From NCBI RefSeq assembly GCF_002899895.1, contig NZ_PPEI02000001.1, positions 124,001 to 188,000 on the forward strand: a stretch of DNA of 64,000 nucleotides, in the 5' to 3' direction. The notes beneath the pieces are model-generated. The model made no database searches, was not told the origin of the DNA, and worked only from the letters and a program-made list of their open reading frames with translations. Below are positions 53,480 through 61,602 of the stretch, in pieces. This DNA is from Chryseobacterium oncorhynchi (lineage in GTDB: Bacteria; Bacteroidota; Bacteroidia; Flavobacteriales; Weeksellaceae). A program made the position numbers and the translations under genes. Positions within the stretch are counted from its first letter, which is position 1. Every line of letters starts with the position of its first letter.

Positions 53480-54292
53480 TTATATTCCTCCCATCACATA
53501 CATGTTTTCCATAGTAGGAACTGGGCTTCCTCCCTCTTTTTCAAGAGTAATGGCAAAAGCCTGTGCATTTGGAATATTGGCCAATGCAATCAAACTATCT
53601 TTATCCTGAGTATACATCCCTGCACTTACGGGTTTTCCATCTGCAATTGCCCAAAGTTGATACTGCATTCCTTCTGGTGCTTTAGGAAGATTCTCAGCAT
53701 TAAGGTACACTTCTTTTGTTTTTTTGTCCCAGAAAACCATCGCTTTTGCATCTTCATGTTTTTCCACTCCTTTTAACATCACCATTTGCATATCAGGATT
53801 GGAAAACATTGCCATTTTCTGATTCATTTTTTGCATCGCAATATCCTGAGACTGTTTCTCAGTTTTCATTTTTGCAATTTCTTTCTGATTTTCAGTTTGT
53901 TTACTGACCCAGAAAAGATTTCCTGCAATACTTCCTAAAAATAAAACAGAGGCAGCAATACCTAAAGTTTTCCAGTTGTTGTTACTTTTAACTCTAATAT
54001 TTTCTTCCAAAGGTTCAATAACAGGAGACGAAATAGAAATGGAAGGTTTTTCCTCTTCAATAATCTGTTCCTGCTGAATTTTATTCCAAATTTTAGACTT
54101 CAAATCACTTGGAGGTGTTACAGCCTGAGCTGTAGCAAGATTTTCCAAAGTTTTTTGCGCTTCTTCAAAAGCAGCTTTTACTTCAGCATTATTCTTCATC
54201 ACACACTCCAAAATACCTGCTTCCTCTGGAGAAGCATGGCCTAGAATATAAGATTCTATAATTCCGGATGATATGTATTCTTTAGTGTTCAA
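53480..54292 (-). CDS. Anti-sigma factor (RskA-like)
   Basis: 270 residues, single-pass membrane protein. The cytoplasmic N-terminus (about 1-110) begins with YISSGIIESYILGHASPEE, the usual anti-sigma helix bundle; one membrane helix (about 108-128) and a periplasmic RskA-type domain follow (EVYLNAENLPKAPEGMQYQLWAI, in parts, then AFAITLEKEGGSPVPT). It lies 1 bp after the sigma-factor gene on the same strand and should hold that sigma factor inactive. Confidence 0.93.
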   Translation of the reverse strand: MNTKEYISSGIIESYILGHASPEEAGILECVMKNNAEVKAAFEEAQKTLENLATAQAVTPPSDLKSKIWNKIQQEQIIEEEKPSISISSPVIEPLEENIRVKSNNNWKTLGIAASVLFLGSIAGNLFWVSKQTENQKEIAKMKTEKQSQDIAMQKMNQKMAMFSNPDMQMVMLKGVEKHEDAKAMVFWDKKTKEVYLNAENLPKAPEGMQYQLWAIADGKPVSAGMYTQDKDSLIALANIPNAQAFAITLEKEGGSPVPTMENMYVMGGI

Positions 54293-54293
54293 T

Positions 54294-54842
54294 TTATTGA
54301 TAATCTTTTAACAAATCTTTTAATTTCATCAGTGCATTCCGCATTTTCGTTTTCACGGTTCCCAGCGGTATCTTCAGTTTTTCGGATATTTCATGTTGGG
54401 TATATCCCTGATAATAAGCCATATTGATAAGTTCCTGCTTATCAACCTCCAAACTTTCAAGCACGTTATTAAACCCGATATAATCGGATGAATCATTGAC
54501 TGTTGAAAGTTCTGTAGTATTATATACGAAATCTGGAAGCGATTGGTTTTTAAGTTCATTCTGAAATCCTTTCGATTTTAAATAATCTATTGCCGTGTTT
54601 CGGGCAATGTTGATCATCCAGGTATAAAACCTCCCTTTAGAAACATCATATTGATGGATAGAATTCCAGATTTTAACAAAAACATCCTGAATTATTTCTT
54701 CTGTATATTCCTTAGACTGAACAATTCGAAGAATTACTCCATACAACGCACCAGAATAGTGGTCATACAGGTAATGAAAACCGTTTTCGTTTTTTTCTTT
54801 TAGTAAAACGATAAGTTCTTCTTCAGAATAGGTTGTTTTAAT
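54294..54842 (-). CDS. ECF RNA polymerase sigma factor, apparent ATT start
   Basis: 182 residues when read from ATT at 54840-54842. Region 2 is EIIQDVFVKIWNSIHQYD with FYTWMINIARNTAIDYLKS; region 4 is MAYYQGYTQHEISEKLKIPLGTVKTKMRNAL. From the first standard codon (TTG at 54746) only 150 residues remain and the start of region 2 (HYLYDHYSGALYGVIL) is cut. The open frame runs upstream to a stop at 54855-54857 without ATG, GTG or TTG; ATT-Lys-Thr-Thr-Tyr-Ser-Glu is the natural start, 12-18 bp after the predicted transcription start. Pairs with the anti-sigma factor; divergent stress genes are probable targets. Confidence 0.85.
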   Translation of the reverse strand: MKTTYSEEELIVLLKEKNENGFHYLYDHYSGALYGVILRIVQSKEYTEEIIQDVFVKIWNSIHQYDVSKGRFYTWMINIARNTAIDYLKSKGFQNELKNQSLPDFVYNTTELSTVNDSSDYIGFNNVLESLEVDKQELINMAYYQGYTQHEISEKLKIPLGTVKTKMRNALMKLKDLLKDYQ

Positions 54843-54860
54843 AGCTTTTATTTTTCAATC

Positions 54861-54890
54861 CAAATGTAATAAAATAAAACATATTTACAA
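54861..54890 (-). promoter_or_regulatory. Promoter of the sigma-factor operon
   Basis: On the minus strand, TTG (54890-54888), 19 bp, TACATTTG (54868-54861): a full match to the flavobacterial consensus. It places the transcript start near 54854 and so limits where translation of the sigma gene can begin. Confidence 0.65.
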
Positions 54891-54953
54891 TAAAATCCAG
54901 ATCATCTTTTATTTCGTACATGATTATTGGGAAATAATTAAAAAATAGTAAAT

Positions 54954-55469
54954 ATGAAAAATATAACATCAAAAGCAATATTCATCTTCTGTATTGCTTT
55001 ATCTGCCGGAGTATGTAAGGCACAAAACCATCTTTTTAAAACTTCAAATCCGTACTACTCACATACAGCCCAAAACTCCTTGAAAGTAAGTAATTCTGAA
55101 TGGAAAAAAATTTTAAAACCCGAACTCTATCAGGTTGCAAGAGAAGGAGCCACAGAAACAGCTTTTACCGGAAAGTATGATGAATTCGATGAAAAAGGCA
55201 TGTACTATTGCGCCGTTTGTGGCAATGCTCTTTTCCTTTCTACTTCAAAATTTGCCACAACCTGCGGCTGGCCTTCTTTTTATCAGCCAATCCGTAAAAA
55301 CAGTGTCAGATACAGAAAAGATACTTCTCATCATATGGAACGTACTGAAGTTCTATGTGGAAGATGTGACTCACATCTTGGACATATGTTTGATGATGGT
55401 CCAAAACCAACAGGAAAGCGATTTTGCATGAACTCTATTTGCCTTGAGTTTGTTTCAAATAAAAAATAA
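54954..55469 (+). CDS. msrB: Exported peptide-methionine (R)-S-oxide reductase
   Basis: Repairs methionine-R-sulfoxide in proteins. 171 residues with a signal peptide (IFIFCIALSAGVCKAQ), so it acts in the periplasm. Structural zinc is bound by Cys86/Cys89 and Cys135/Cys138; catalytic Cys158 is in GKRFCMNS, and Cys104 in TTCGWPSF could act as resolving cysteine. Divergent from the sigma/anti-sigma pair and ahead of the FAS1 and ferritin-like genes, forming an oxidative-stress-like set. Confidence 0.95.
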   Translation: MKNITSKAIFIFCIALSAGVCKAQNHLFKTSNPYYSHTAQNSLKVSNSEWKKILKPELYQVAREGATETAFTGKYDEFDEKGMYYCAVCGNALFLSTSKFATTCGWPSFYQPIRKNSVRYRKDTSHHMERTEVLCGRCDSHLGHMFDDGPKPTGKRFCMNSICLEFVSNKK

Positions 55470-55589
55470 CATCCACCAAATCAGTGATTTATAAAATATT
55501 TTATTTTTTTTCAATCTAAAATAGAACCAACCTCGTAAATGACATTAAAAGCACAATTAACTATAATAAATAAAAAAAAATTCAACACA

Positions 55590-56159
55590 ATGAACACACA
55601 ATCAAAACTCACAGTTCTAGCAATGGTAGTTTTATCATTTGCTTTTAGCGGGAAGGTAACAGCACAAACGATGAAAGAAAAAACAGTAATGGTAGGAGGG
55701 GCTCCTATGTACCCATCCAAAAATATTATTGAAAACGCTGTAAATTCTAAAGATCACAAAACTCTTGTAGCAGCCGTAAAAGCTGCAGGACTTGTAGAAA
55801 CATTACAGAGCGCCGGACCTTTTACCGTGCTGGCTCCCACGGATGCAGCATTTGCAAAGCTTCCGAAAGGCACAGTAGAAAACCTTGTAAAGCCTGAAAA
55901 TAAGGCTACATTAACCACCATATTAACGTATCATGTTCTGCCTGGAAGATACAGTGCTAAAGAAATATGGGCTGCTGTAAAAGCAGGAAACGGCAAAAGC
56001 ATGATGAAAACAGTACAAGGTGAAGACCTTACGTTCTGGACAAAAGGTAAAGATCTGTATGTAAAAGACGCTAAAGGAAACAGTGCAAAAGTAACCATCG
56101 CTGATGTGAACCAATCTAACGGTGTGATTCATGTAATTGATACAGTTTTGATGCCTTAA
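55590..56159 (+). CDS. Exported fasciclin (FAS1)-domain protein
   Basis: 189 residues. Signal peptide ending VTAQ near 26, then a single FAS1 domain (about 50-188) with both signature boxes: FTVLAPTDAAFAKLP (H1, near 92) and the closing ANGVIHVIDTVLMP-like SNGVIHVIDTVLMP (H2). FAS1 domains mediate adhesion or act as secreted stress proteins in bacteria. ATG 55590 gives a proper signal peptide; an upstream codon would add 17 residues in the leader. A terminator follows before the ferritin-like genes. Confidence 0.92.
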   Translation: MNTQSKLTVLAMVVLSFAFSGKVTAQTMKEKTVMVGGAPMYPSKNIIENAVNSKDHKTLVAAVKAAGLVETLQSAGPFTVLAPTDAAFAKLPKGTVENLVKPENKATLTTILTYHVLPGRYSAKEIWAAVKAGNGKSMMKTVQGEDLTFWTKGKDLYVKDAKGNSAKVTIADVNQSNGVIHVIDTVLMP

Positions 56160-56174
56160 TACCCTGAGATTAAA

Positions 56175-56205
56175 AAAACAGCATATCACAATATGCTGTT
56201 TTCTC
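56175..56205 (+). terminator. Terminator between the FAS1 gene and the ferritin-like pair
   Basis: Stem AAACAGCATAT / ATATGCTGTTT around CACA, then TCTCTTCTT. It separates the two parts of the stress cluster or attenuates read-through. Confidence 0.85.
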
Positions 56206-56240
56206 TTCTTAACATTAACCTAACACTAAAAATTAATATT

Positions 56241-56951
56241 ATGAAAAAAACGATTCATGTTTCTAATCAAGGAGCAACTCTTGATACAAGCAGAAGAAAC
56301 TTTTTAAAATTGAGTGGAGTAGGATTAGCCATTGCCGGCCTTACCTTAGTAGGATGTGATAACAACGATGATTTTCAGATTATAAATGATGAAATCTATG
56401 ATTTGGGAACCGGTGATGTAGGTATATTAAACTATGCATATGCTCTGGAACAGCTGGAAGCTGACTTTTATACGAAAGTGGTCAATAATTTTTATACCGG
56501 TATTTCCAGTATTGAAAAAGAAGTATTTACAGACCTTTACCACCATGAAGTTATTCACCGTGACTTTTTCAAGGCAGCCATTAGCGGTGCTACAGATCAC
56601 GTGCTGCCTAAGCTTGAATTCCAGTATCCTAATGTAAATTTTAATGATCGAAATTCAGTACTGGCTACAGCAAAAGCGTTGGAAGATACAGGAGTAGCCG
56701 CATACAACGGGGCAGGAAAATACATTTCAAATCCTGCATACCTTGTTATTGCTGGCAAAATAGTTTCGGTGGAAGCCAGACATGCTTCAGCTATTAGAAA
56801 TTTAATCAACCCCGGATCTGCTGATTTTTCAGGAGATGATGTTATAGATGCTAACGGGCTAGATCTTGCTAAAGAGCCAAAAGATATTGTAATGGCAGCC
56901 GGTGGGTTTATAAAAACTCGCTTTACCTGGAAAGAAAGAGGCATAAACTAA
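56241..56951 (+). CDS. Tat-exported ferritin-like domain protein
   Basis: 236 residues. The twin-arginine signal is SRRNFLKLSGVG with a following lipobox-like LVGC, so it is probably a Tat-exported lipoprotein. The body is a ferritin-like helix bundle (Ferritin_2 type): YALEQLEADFYTKV near 76, HHEVIHRDFFKAAI near 111, ALEDTGVAAYNGAGKYI near 154 and VEARHASAIRNL near 186, giving Glu/His pairs for a di-metal site. Function in iron or oxidative stress is by family. The start is taken after the terminator hairpin. Confidence 0.91.
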   Translation: MKKTIHVSNQGATLDTSRRNFLKLSGVGLAIAGLTLVGCDNNDDFQIINDEIYDLGTGDVGILNYAYALEQLEADFYTKVVNNFYTGISSIEKEVFTDLYHHEVIHRDFFKAAISGATDHVLPKLEFQYPNVNFNDRNSVLATAKALEDTGVAAYNGAGKYISNPAYLVIAGKIVSVEARHASAIRNLINPGSADFSGDDVIDANGLDLAKEPKDIVMAAGGFIKTRFTWKERGIN

Positions 56952-56975
56952 TCATTCACCCTTAAAAATTACATT

Positions 56976-57788
56976 ATGAATATTCTTAGATTACTAGATA
57001 AGCTTTCTCACGATAAATTCTTTACCACAGAAGCTTCAAGACTGGAAACGATAACGGATATATCATTATTCGGAAAAAAAGCAGCTATAGCAGCTGTACC
57101 ACTTGGGTTAGGGAGTCTAATGGCAACTACCAAAGCCGAAACAACAAAAATGAATATAACAGGAGCTGCTTTAAAAAGCACCTTAACAGATGCTTTACAA
57201 CTTGCTCTGGTACTGGAATATCTTGAAAATGAATACTACAGTATAGGATTATCTACACCCGCACTGATCCCTAATGCAGACAGAGCAGTATTTATGCAGA
57301 TCTCAAAACATGAATCAGCCCATGTCAATTTTCTGAAAAGTACCCTTACCTCTTTAGGTACAACACCGGGAGCTAAGCCTACTTTCGATTTTACAGCCAG
57401 TGGAAATTTTTCTCCTTTTACAGATTACAGCCAATTTCTTGTATTGGCTCAGGCTTTTGAAGATACAGGCGTAAGGGCTTATAAAGGGCAGGCTGGAAAC
57501 GTAATGTCCAATAAGGTTGTCCTTCAGGCAGCATTACAAATTCACTCTGTAGAAGCAAGACATGCTTCACAAGTGAGAAGAATGAGAGCCAATAAAGGTT
57601 GGATTGAGCTTGCCAATGGAGGAAATATGCCATCAGCAACGAATCCTGTCTATGCCGGAGAAGACAATATTAACCAAGCAGGTTACAATACAAGTATCTT
57701 ATTTGGAGCAGCAGCCGGTTCTGCTGCGTACGACGAAATATTAAGTGGCAGTGATGCACAGACAATTGCGTCTCTGTTTATAGTATAG
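56976..57788 (+). CDS. Second ferritin-like domain protein
   Basis: 270 residues, paralogous to the preceding gene: ALVLEYLENEYYSIGL near 79, SKHESAHVNFLKSTL near 111, AQAFEDTGVRAYKGQAGN near 160 and HSVEARHASQVRRMR near 189 repeat the same Glu/His positions. The N-terminus lacks a twin-arginine motif but has a hydrophobic stretch AAIAAVPLGLGSLMATTKA (about 33-51), so it may travel with the Tat-exported partner. 24 bp separate the genes, so one transcript ends at the terminator at 57840. Confidence 0.9.
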   Translation: MNILRLLDKLSHDKFFTTEASRLETITDISLFGKKAAIAAVPLGLGSLMATTKAETTKMNITGAALKSTLTDALQLALVLEYLENEYYSIGLSTPALIPNADRAVFMQISKHESAHVNFLKSTLTSLGTTPGAKPTFDFTASGNFSPFTDYSQFLVLAQAFEDTGVRAYKGQAGNVMSNKVVLQAALQIHSVEARHASQVRRMRANKGWIELANGGNMPSATNPVYAGEDNINQAGYNTSILFGAAAGSAAYDEILSGSDAQTIASLFIV

Positions 57789-57839
57789 TTCATTATGTTT
57801 AATAGAGGTTTTACAGAAAGCCTCATGATCAAGTTTTCC

Positions 57840-57869
57840 ACCGCTCTGAAAAGGGCGGTTTTTTATTTT
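57840..57869 (+). terminator. Terminator after the ferritin-like genes
   Basis: Stem ACCGCTCT / AGGGCGGT (one G-T pair) around GAAA, then T-run. Confidence 0.88.
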
Positions 57870-57956
57870 TCTACAGAACATATATATAAGTTTAAAAATC
57901 AAACCATTACATCTATTTGTGCTGCTAAAACAACAATCATATTCAAAATCAATAAA

Positions 57957-57996
57957 GCAACAAAGTTGCATTAAAGAATTAAATTATATAGCTTTG
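57957..57996 (+). promoter_or_regulatory. Zur-box candidate and promoter of the ZnuD-like receptor
   Basis: Perfect GCAAC-AAA-GTTGC (57957-57969), identical to merC box 1 at 45277. Its TTG (57966-57968) is the -33 element, 20 bp before TAGCTTTG (57989-57996), an exact -7 match. The start codon is 18 bp on. Confidence 0.75.
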
Positions 57997-58013
57997 CCTG
58001 ATTATTAAAGTAT

Positions 58014-60404
58014 ATGCACATGAAGAAAACTATGTTTTTTTTGATGGGGAGTTCTCTTATTTATTGCCCTTCAATCTTAAAAGCACAAAAAAATGATCCG
58101 GAAAAAAAAGTAATAAAAGACATTGAATCTGTTCAGGTACAGGGAAAATTGAATCACAATTCGGTAAACATTTCCAGAAAGACTCTGGATTTTATTCAGT
58201 CTAATACGCTGGGTGAAACATTAAGTAAAATTCCAGGCATTCAAAATTCAGGATATGGGCCTAATTCAGGGGCTCCCGTCATTCGAAGCTTAAGTGGAAA
58301 CAGGGTAAGAATATTGGAAAATGGAACCGCAGTAAATGACCTTTCAGGAATAAGCCCAGACTTCAATACAGATATAGGAATGGGTAACGTACAAAGCATT
58401 AATATTTACAAAAACTCTGCTTCAGTTTTGTATGGTGGAAAAGCAATTGGAGGGGCTATTGATATTGAAACAGATTATATAGCCAGACAATTGCCTTCTA
58501 AAAACCTAAACTTCCGTGCACTTCTTGAAGGCGGAAGCAATAGCGGGCAAAAACAAGCATTTTCAGCGAGAGGCACCATTGCTAAAAACTGGGTATGGAC
58601 GGTAGGAGCAGCCAATCAAAAGCAGGAAATTGTCAGAATTTCCGGAAAATCAAAAGACAGCAGATGCTACGATCCAGGCCTTATGGGCTTCAATAGTATT
58701 TTGCAGTCATTGTGCCAAGTAGATGTTGATTCAAGACGGGTACTGAACAAAAGTCTTTTTCCTTACATCAGCCAGTTTGCCATAGATCATATGATAGACT
58801 ATGAATTGTCCGAAGATGATCTTTATACATTCAGTCCAACCTATTATAATCCTTCAGACGGGAAGCATTATCCTAACCCAAAAAATGATCAATTCGTTTC
58901 CGGACAAGATCCTGAAAAAGACCGTTATAGAAGTGAGGTCAACAGTATCAGGGATTATGTACAGACAAAAGATGGAGTCATTCCAAATAGTCATTCAGAA
59001 AGCAATTCATTTTATGTAGGGACAAGTTATATCGGAAAATCATTTTATGCAGGAGGAGCTTACCAAAATTCATATTCATACTTTGGAGTACCTGGGTATG
59101 CGCTTGCTAAAATGCCAGTACATTCTCATGGTAAGCCTCAGCAGAAAATAGAATACCTGCCAATTAATGTAAGAAGTTTATCTCATAAAGCTATGCTGGA
59201 ATCTGTATATAAATTCAACAATTTTCCAATTGCCAGTATAAAACTTAACTATATGGGAGTATTTTCTAGCAATGCAGAACTTCTTGACCGTTATCGTACC
59301 AATCAGTTTAAGGTGAACCAGCATAATGGCCGACTTGAAATTGCACAAAAGAAATTAAAGTTTCTTACCGGAACCACAGGACTTGAAGTGCAATACAGAG
59401 GCATGGAAGGCACCGGAACTCAAAGATATCTACCTAACAATATCAGCCGTGAAATTGGAATATTCACTATGCAGCATCTTGATTTTAACAGCATCGAATT
59501 TGATTTGGGATATAGAAATGATCATGTGCAACGCAGAGCTGATGCAGATCAAAAATATGTCCGAAGTCGAGGACTTTCCGGTGGAAAACTTTCTGATCGA
59601 GATTTTACGCTCAATCAATTCCATGTTGCTTCTCAATGGAATATTTTTAAAAAAGCTTACCTGAAAGTACAATATAATCATTCTGAAAGGGCTCCGGAAA
59701 TCAATGAGTTATATGCAGGAAACAATCATTTTGCAATTCTGACAGAAGAAAACGGCGATGACAGCCTGGATAAAGAAACGGCAAAAACATTTGAAATCGG
59801 AGGAGGAATTAATCTAAAGAATATCCGATTATCTGCCAATTGGTATCACACATCTTATAAAAACTATATTTATCTTGCTCATACCGGAATTTCCAGAGAA
59901 GTTTTCTTAGTAAAAGAATGGCGTTCTGACGATACTGAAATCAACGGAATTGAAGCAGAAGCAGCTTACAAGGCAGATCTTCAAAAATTTGGAAAGTGGG
60001 AAATAGGAGGTTATTATGATTTGGTAAGAAACATCAGCACCGCTGACAGCTCTATAAGAAAGTGGAGTGACGGAGATTATATGCCCAATATGCCAACCAG
60101 TCGTTTTGGTTTCAGCCTTACCGGAACATTACAAAAACTAAGTATTAATGTTGCACTGGATCATTATTTAGAGCAAAAATATCTTGGAAAAAATATCAAT
60201 CCGGAACTTCCAATGCCTGCATTTTCACTTCTAAATACCCGCATTGCTTATAAGGACAACAGTCTGAATATAGGTGAAATGGAGTATTATATTGTAGGAA
60301 ATAATCTGCTAAACTCAGAAGCAAGGCTTCAGAACTCACAATTAAAATTTATTAGTCCGCTTCCTGGAATTAATATTTCGGTTGGTGTAAAAGTAACCAT
60401 ATAA
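58014..60404 (+). CDS. TonB-dependent receptor, ZnuD-like, probable zinc uptake
   Basis: 796 residues. Signal peptide ending LKAQ near 25, then directly a plug domain (IPGIQNSGYGPNSGAPVIRS, RVRILENGTAVNDLSG, ASVLYGGKAIGGAIDI) without a carboxypeptidase-like domain, and a barrel ending VGVKVTI. A loop holds Cys218 and Cys234, and another is His-rich (MPVHSHGKP), as in zinc receptors such as ZnuD. The ERAPEINELYAGNNHFA stretch near 561 is typical of that branch. The Zur-type box on its promoter supports zinc as ligand. A start at 58020 is equally possible. Confidence 0.92.
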   Translation: MHMKKTMFFLMGSSLIYCPSILKAQKNDPEKKVIKDIESVQVQGKLNHNSVNISRKTLDFIQSNTLGETLSKIPGIQNSGYGPNSGAPVIRSLSGNRVRILENGTAVNDLSGISPDFNTDIGMGNVQSINIYKNSASVLYGGKAIGGAIDIETDYIARQLPSKNLNFRALLEGGSNSGQKQAFSARGTIAKNWVWTVGAANQKQEIVRISGKSKDSRCYDPGLMGFNSILQSLCQVDVDSRRVLNKSLFPYISQFAIDHMIDYELSEDDLYTFSPTYYNPSDGKHYPNPKNDQFVSGQDPEKDRYRSEVNSIRDYVQTKDGVIPNSHSESNSFYVGTSYIGKSFYAGGAYQNSYSYFGVPGYALAKMPVHSHGKPQQKIEYLPINVRSLSHKAMLESVYKFNNFPIASIKLNYMGVFSSNAELLDRYRTNQFKVNQHNGRLEIAQKKLKFLTGTTGLEVQYRGMEGTGTQRYLPNNISREIGIFTMQHLDFNSIEFDLGYRNDHVQRRADADQKYVRSRGLSGGKLSDRDFTLNQFHVASQWNIFKKAYLKVQYNHSERAPEINELYAGNNHFAILTEENGDDSLDKETAKTFEIGGGINLKNIRLSANWYHTSYKNYIYLAHTGISREVFLVKEWRSDDTEINGIEAEAAYKADLQKFGKWEIGGYYDLVRNISTADSSIRKWSDGDYMPNMPTSRFGFSLTGTLQKLSINVALDHYLEQKYLGKNINPELPMPAFSLLNTRIAYKDNSLNIGEMEYYIVGNNLLNSEARLQNSQLKFISPLPGINISVGVKVTI

Positions 60405-60444
60405 AATAATCCGCTGTTATAGAGATTATAACAGCGGATTATTA
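60405..60444 (+). terminator. Terminator after the ZnuD-like receptor
   Basis: Perfect stem AATAATCCGCTGTTATA / TATAACAGCGGATTATT with a 5-base loop; T-rich on both strands. Confidence 0.9.
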
Positions 60445-60473
60445 TTTATAAAATTTATCACATAAAGAAAACC

Positions 60474-61460
60474 TTAGAAAAGACTAGATTCTTTATTGAA
60501 CCTCAGTTTATAGTCAGTTGGGGATAATCCTGTCTTCTTTTTAAAAACATCCCGAAATGCTCTCTCATCACTATAACCCACTTCATCCATAATTTCAAAA
60601 ACACTTTTTCTACCTCTTTCGAGTAGGCTTTTGGCAGCTTCAATCTTCACTCGCTGCATATATTCAACCGGAGTAATACCAGTTGCTTTAATGAAACGAC
60701 GGTCAAAATTCCGACGGCTCACCGCAAGTTTAGACGCTAATTTCTCAAAAGATATCTTTTCACTGAGGTTTTGTTCAATATAGCTTTGTGCTTTCGCAAC
60801 TAATTCATCATCATGATTTTTCTGAGGCTGAAAAATAGCAAAAGGAGATTGTAAATCTCGGCTCATATCTATTTGAAAAACTTTTGAACAATAAATGGCC
60901 GTTTGCCTGTCAAAATATTTCTCAATTAAAAGCAGTATTAAGTTTAAAAATGAGAAAGCACCACCATTTGTATACAACCCCTGCCCAGCAAGAATAAGTT
61001 TATCAATTTGAAGATCAATGTTTGGGAAAAGTGTTCTAAAATCGTTTTCAGCCTGCCAATGTGTAGAGCAGGTTTTGTTTTCCAATAGTCCTGTAGCAGC
61101 AAGCAAAAATGCTCCGGTACATATACTCGCTATTTCAGCACCATCTTTATACTGTTCCTTGATCCAGTTAATAAGCACTTTATTATCTGTAATCAAATTA
61201 GCAAAACCCTTGGCACTAACAATAGAAGGAATAATTACCAGATCATGCTTTTTTATCACAGTAACATCTACCGGATTAAAAGAATAAAAGCTGCTATTTT
61301 GTTTCTGTTCTTCCAATACTCCAGCCAATCGTATCTCTATCCCTGTGCTGTTGCCGTTTTTCTTCCAATACTCATTGGCTTCAGTCAGTATTTCCAATGT
61401 CCCCACTACACTGCTTAAATTAACATTTCCTGCAGGAACAAGAATCGTTACTTGTTTCAT
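60474..61460 (-). CDS. GlxA-type transcriptional regulator (DJ-1/PfpI-like domain plus AraC HTH)
   Basis: 328 residues from ATG 61460 (MKQVTILVPAG); an upstream ATG adds six. The N-terminal DJ-1/PfpI-like domain (about 1-190) has EIASICTGAFLLAATGLL with the nucleophile-elbow Cys and CSTHWQAE. The C-terminal AraC domain (about 220-325) has both helix-turn-helices (ISFEKLASKLAVSRRNFDRRF and VFEIMDEVGYSDERAFRDVF). Divergent from the SDR gene; the inverted repeat at 61514-61556 is a likely site for it. Confidence 0.94.
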   Translation of the reverse strand: MKQVTILVPAGNVNLSSVVGTLEILTEANEYWKKNGNSTGIEIRLAGVLEEQKQNSSFYSFNPVDVTVIKKHDLVIIPSIVSAKGFANLITDNKVLINWIKEQYKDGAEIASICTGAFLLAATGLLENKTCSTHWQAENDFRTLFPNIDLQIDKLILAGQGLYTNGGAFSFLNLILLLIEKYFDRQTAIYCSKVFQIDMSRDLQSPFAIFQPQKNHDDELVAKAQSYIEQNLSEKISFEKLASKLAVSRRNFDRRFIKATGITPVEYMQRVKIEAAKSLLERGRKSVFEIMDEVGYSDERAFRDVFKKKTGLSPTDYKLRFNKESSLF

Positions 61461-61513
61461 CCTTAATCTTTCTTGCAAAAATACAATAATATCATGTCCA
61501 AATCAACACTAAA

Positions 61514-61562
61514 TATTGTCTATTTAACAACACTTAACTACGAAATATAGACAATACCTTTG
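61514..61562 (+). promoter_or_regulatory. Operator-like inverted repeat on the SDR promoter
   Basis: TATTGTCTAT (61514-61523) and ATAGACAATA (61547-61556) are perfect inverted repeats 23 bp apart. The right arm runs into the -7 element TACCTTTG (61555-61562). The left arm is 54 bp from the start of the divergent GlxA-type gene. Confidence 0.65.
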
Positions 61563-61602
61563 CCATGTTCATATGAGCATTAAACCAAAAAAAAATAGAA
61601 TT

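Noticed and set aside
56193-56240. Upstream start for the first ferritin-like protein
   Set aside because: It falls in the terminator hairpin of the FAS1 gene and would disrupt the twin-arginine signal peptide.
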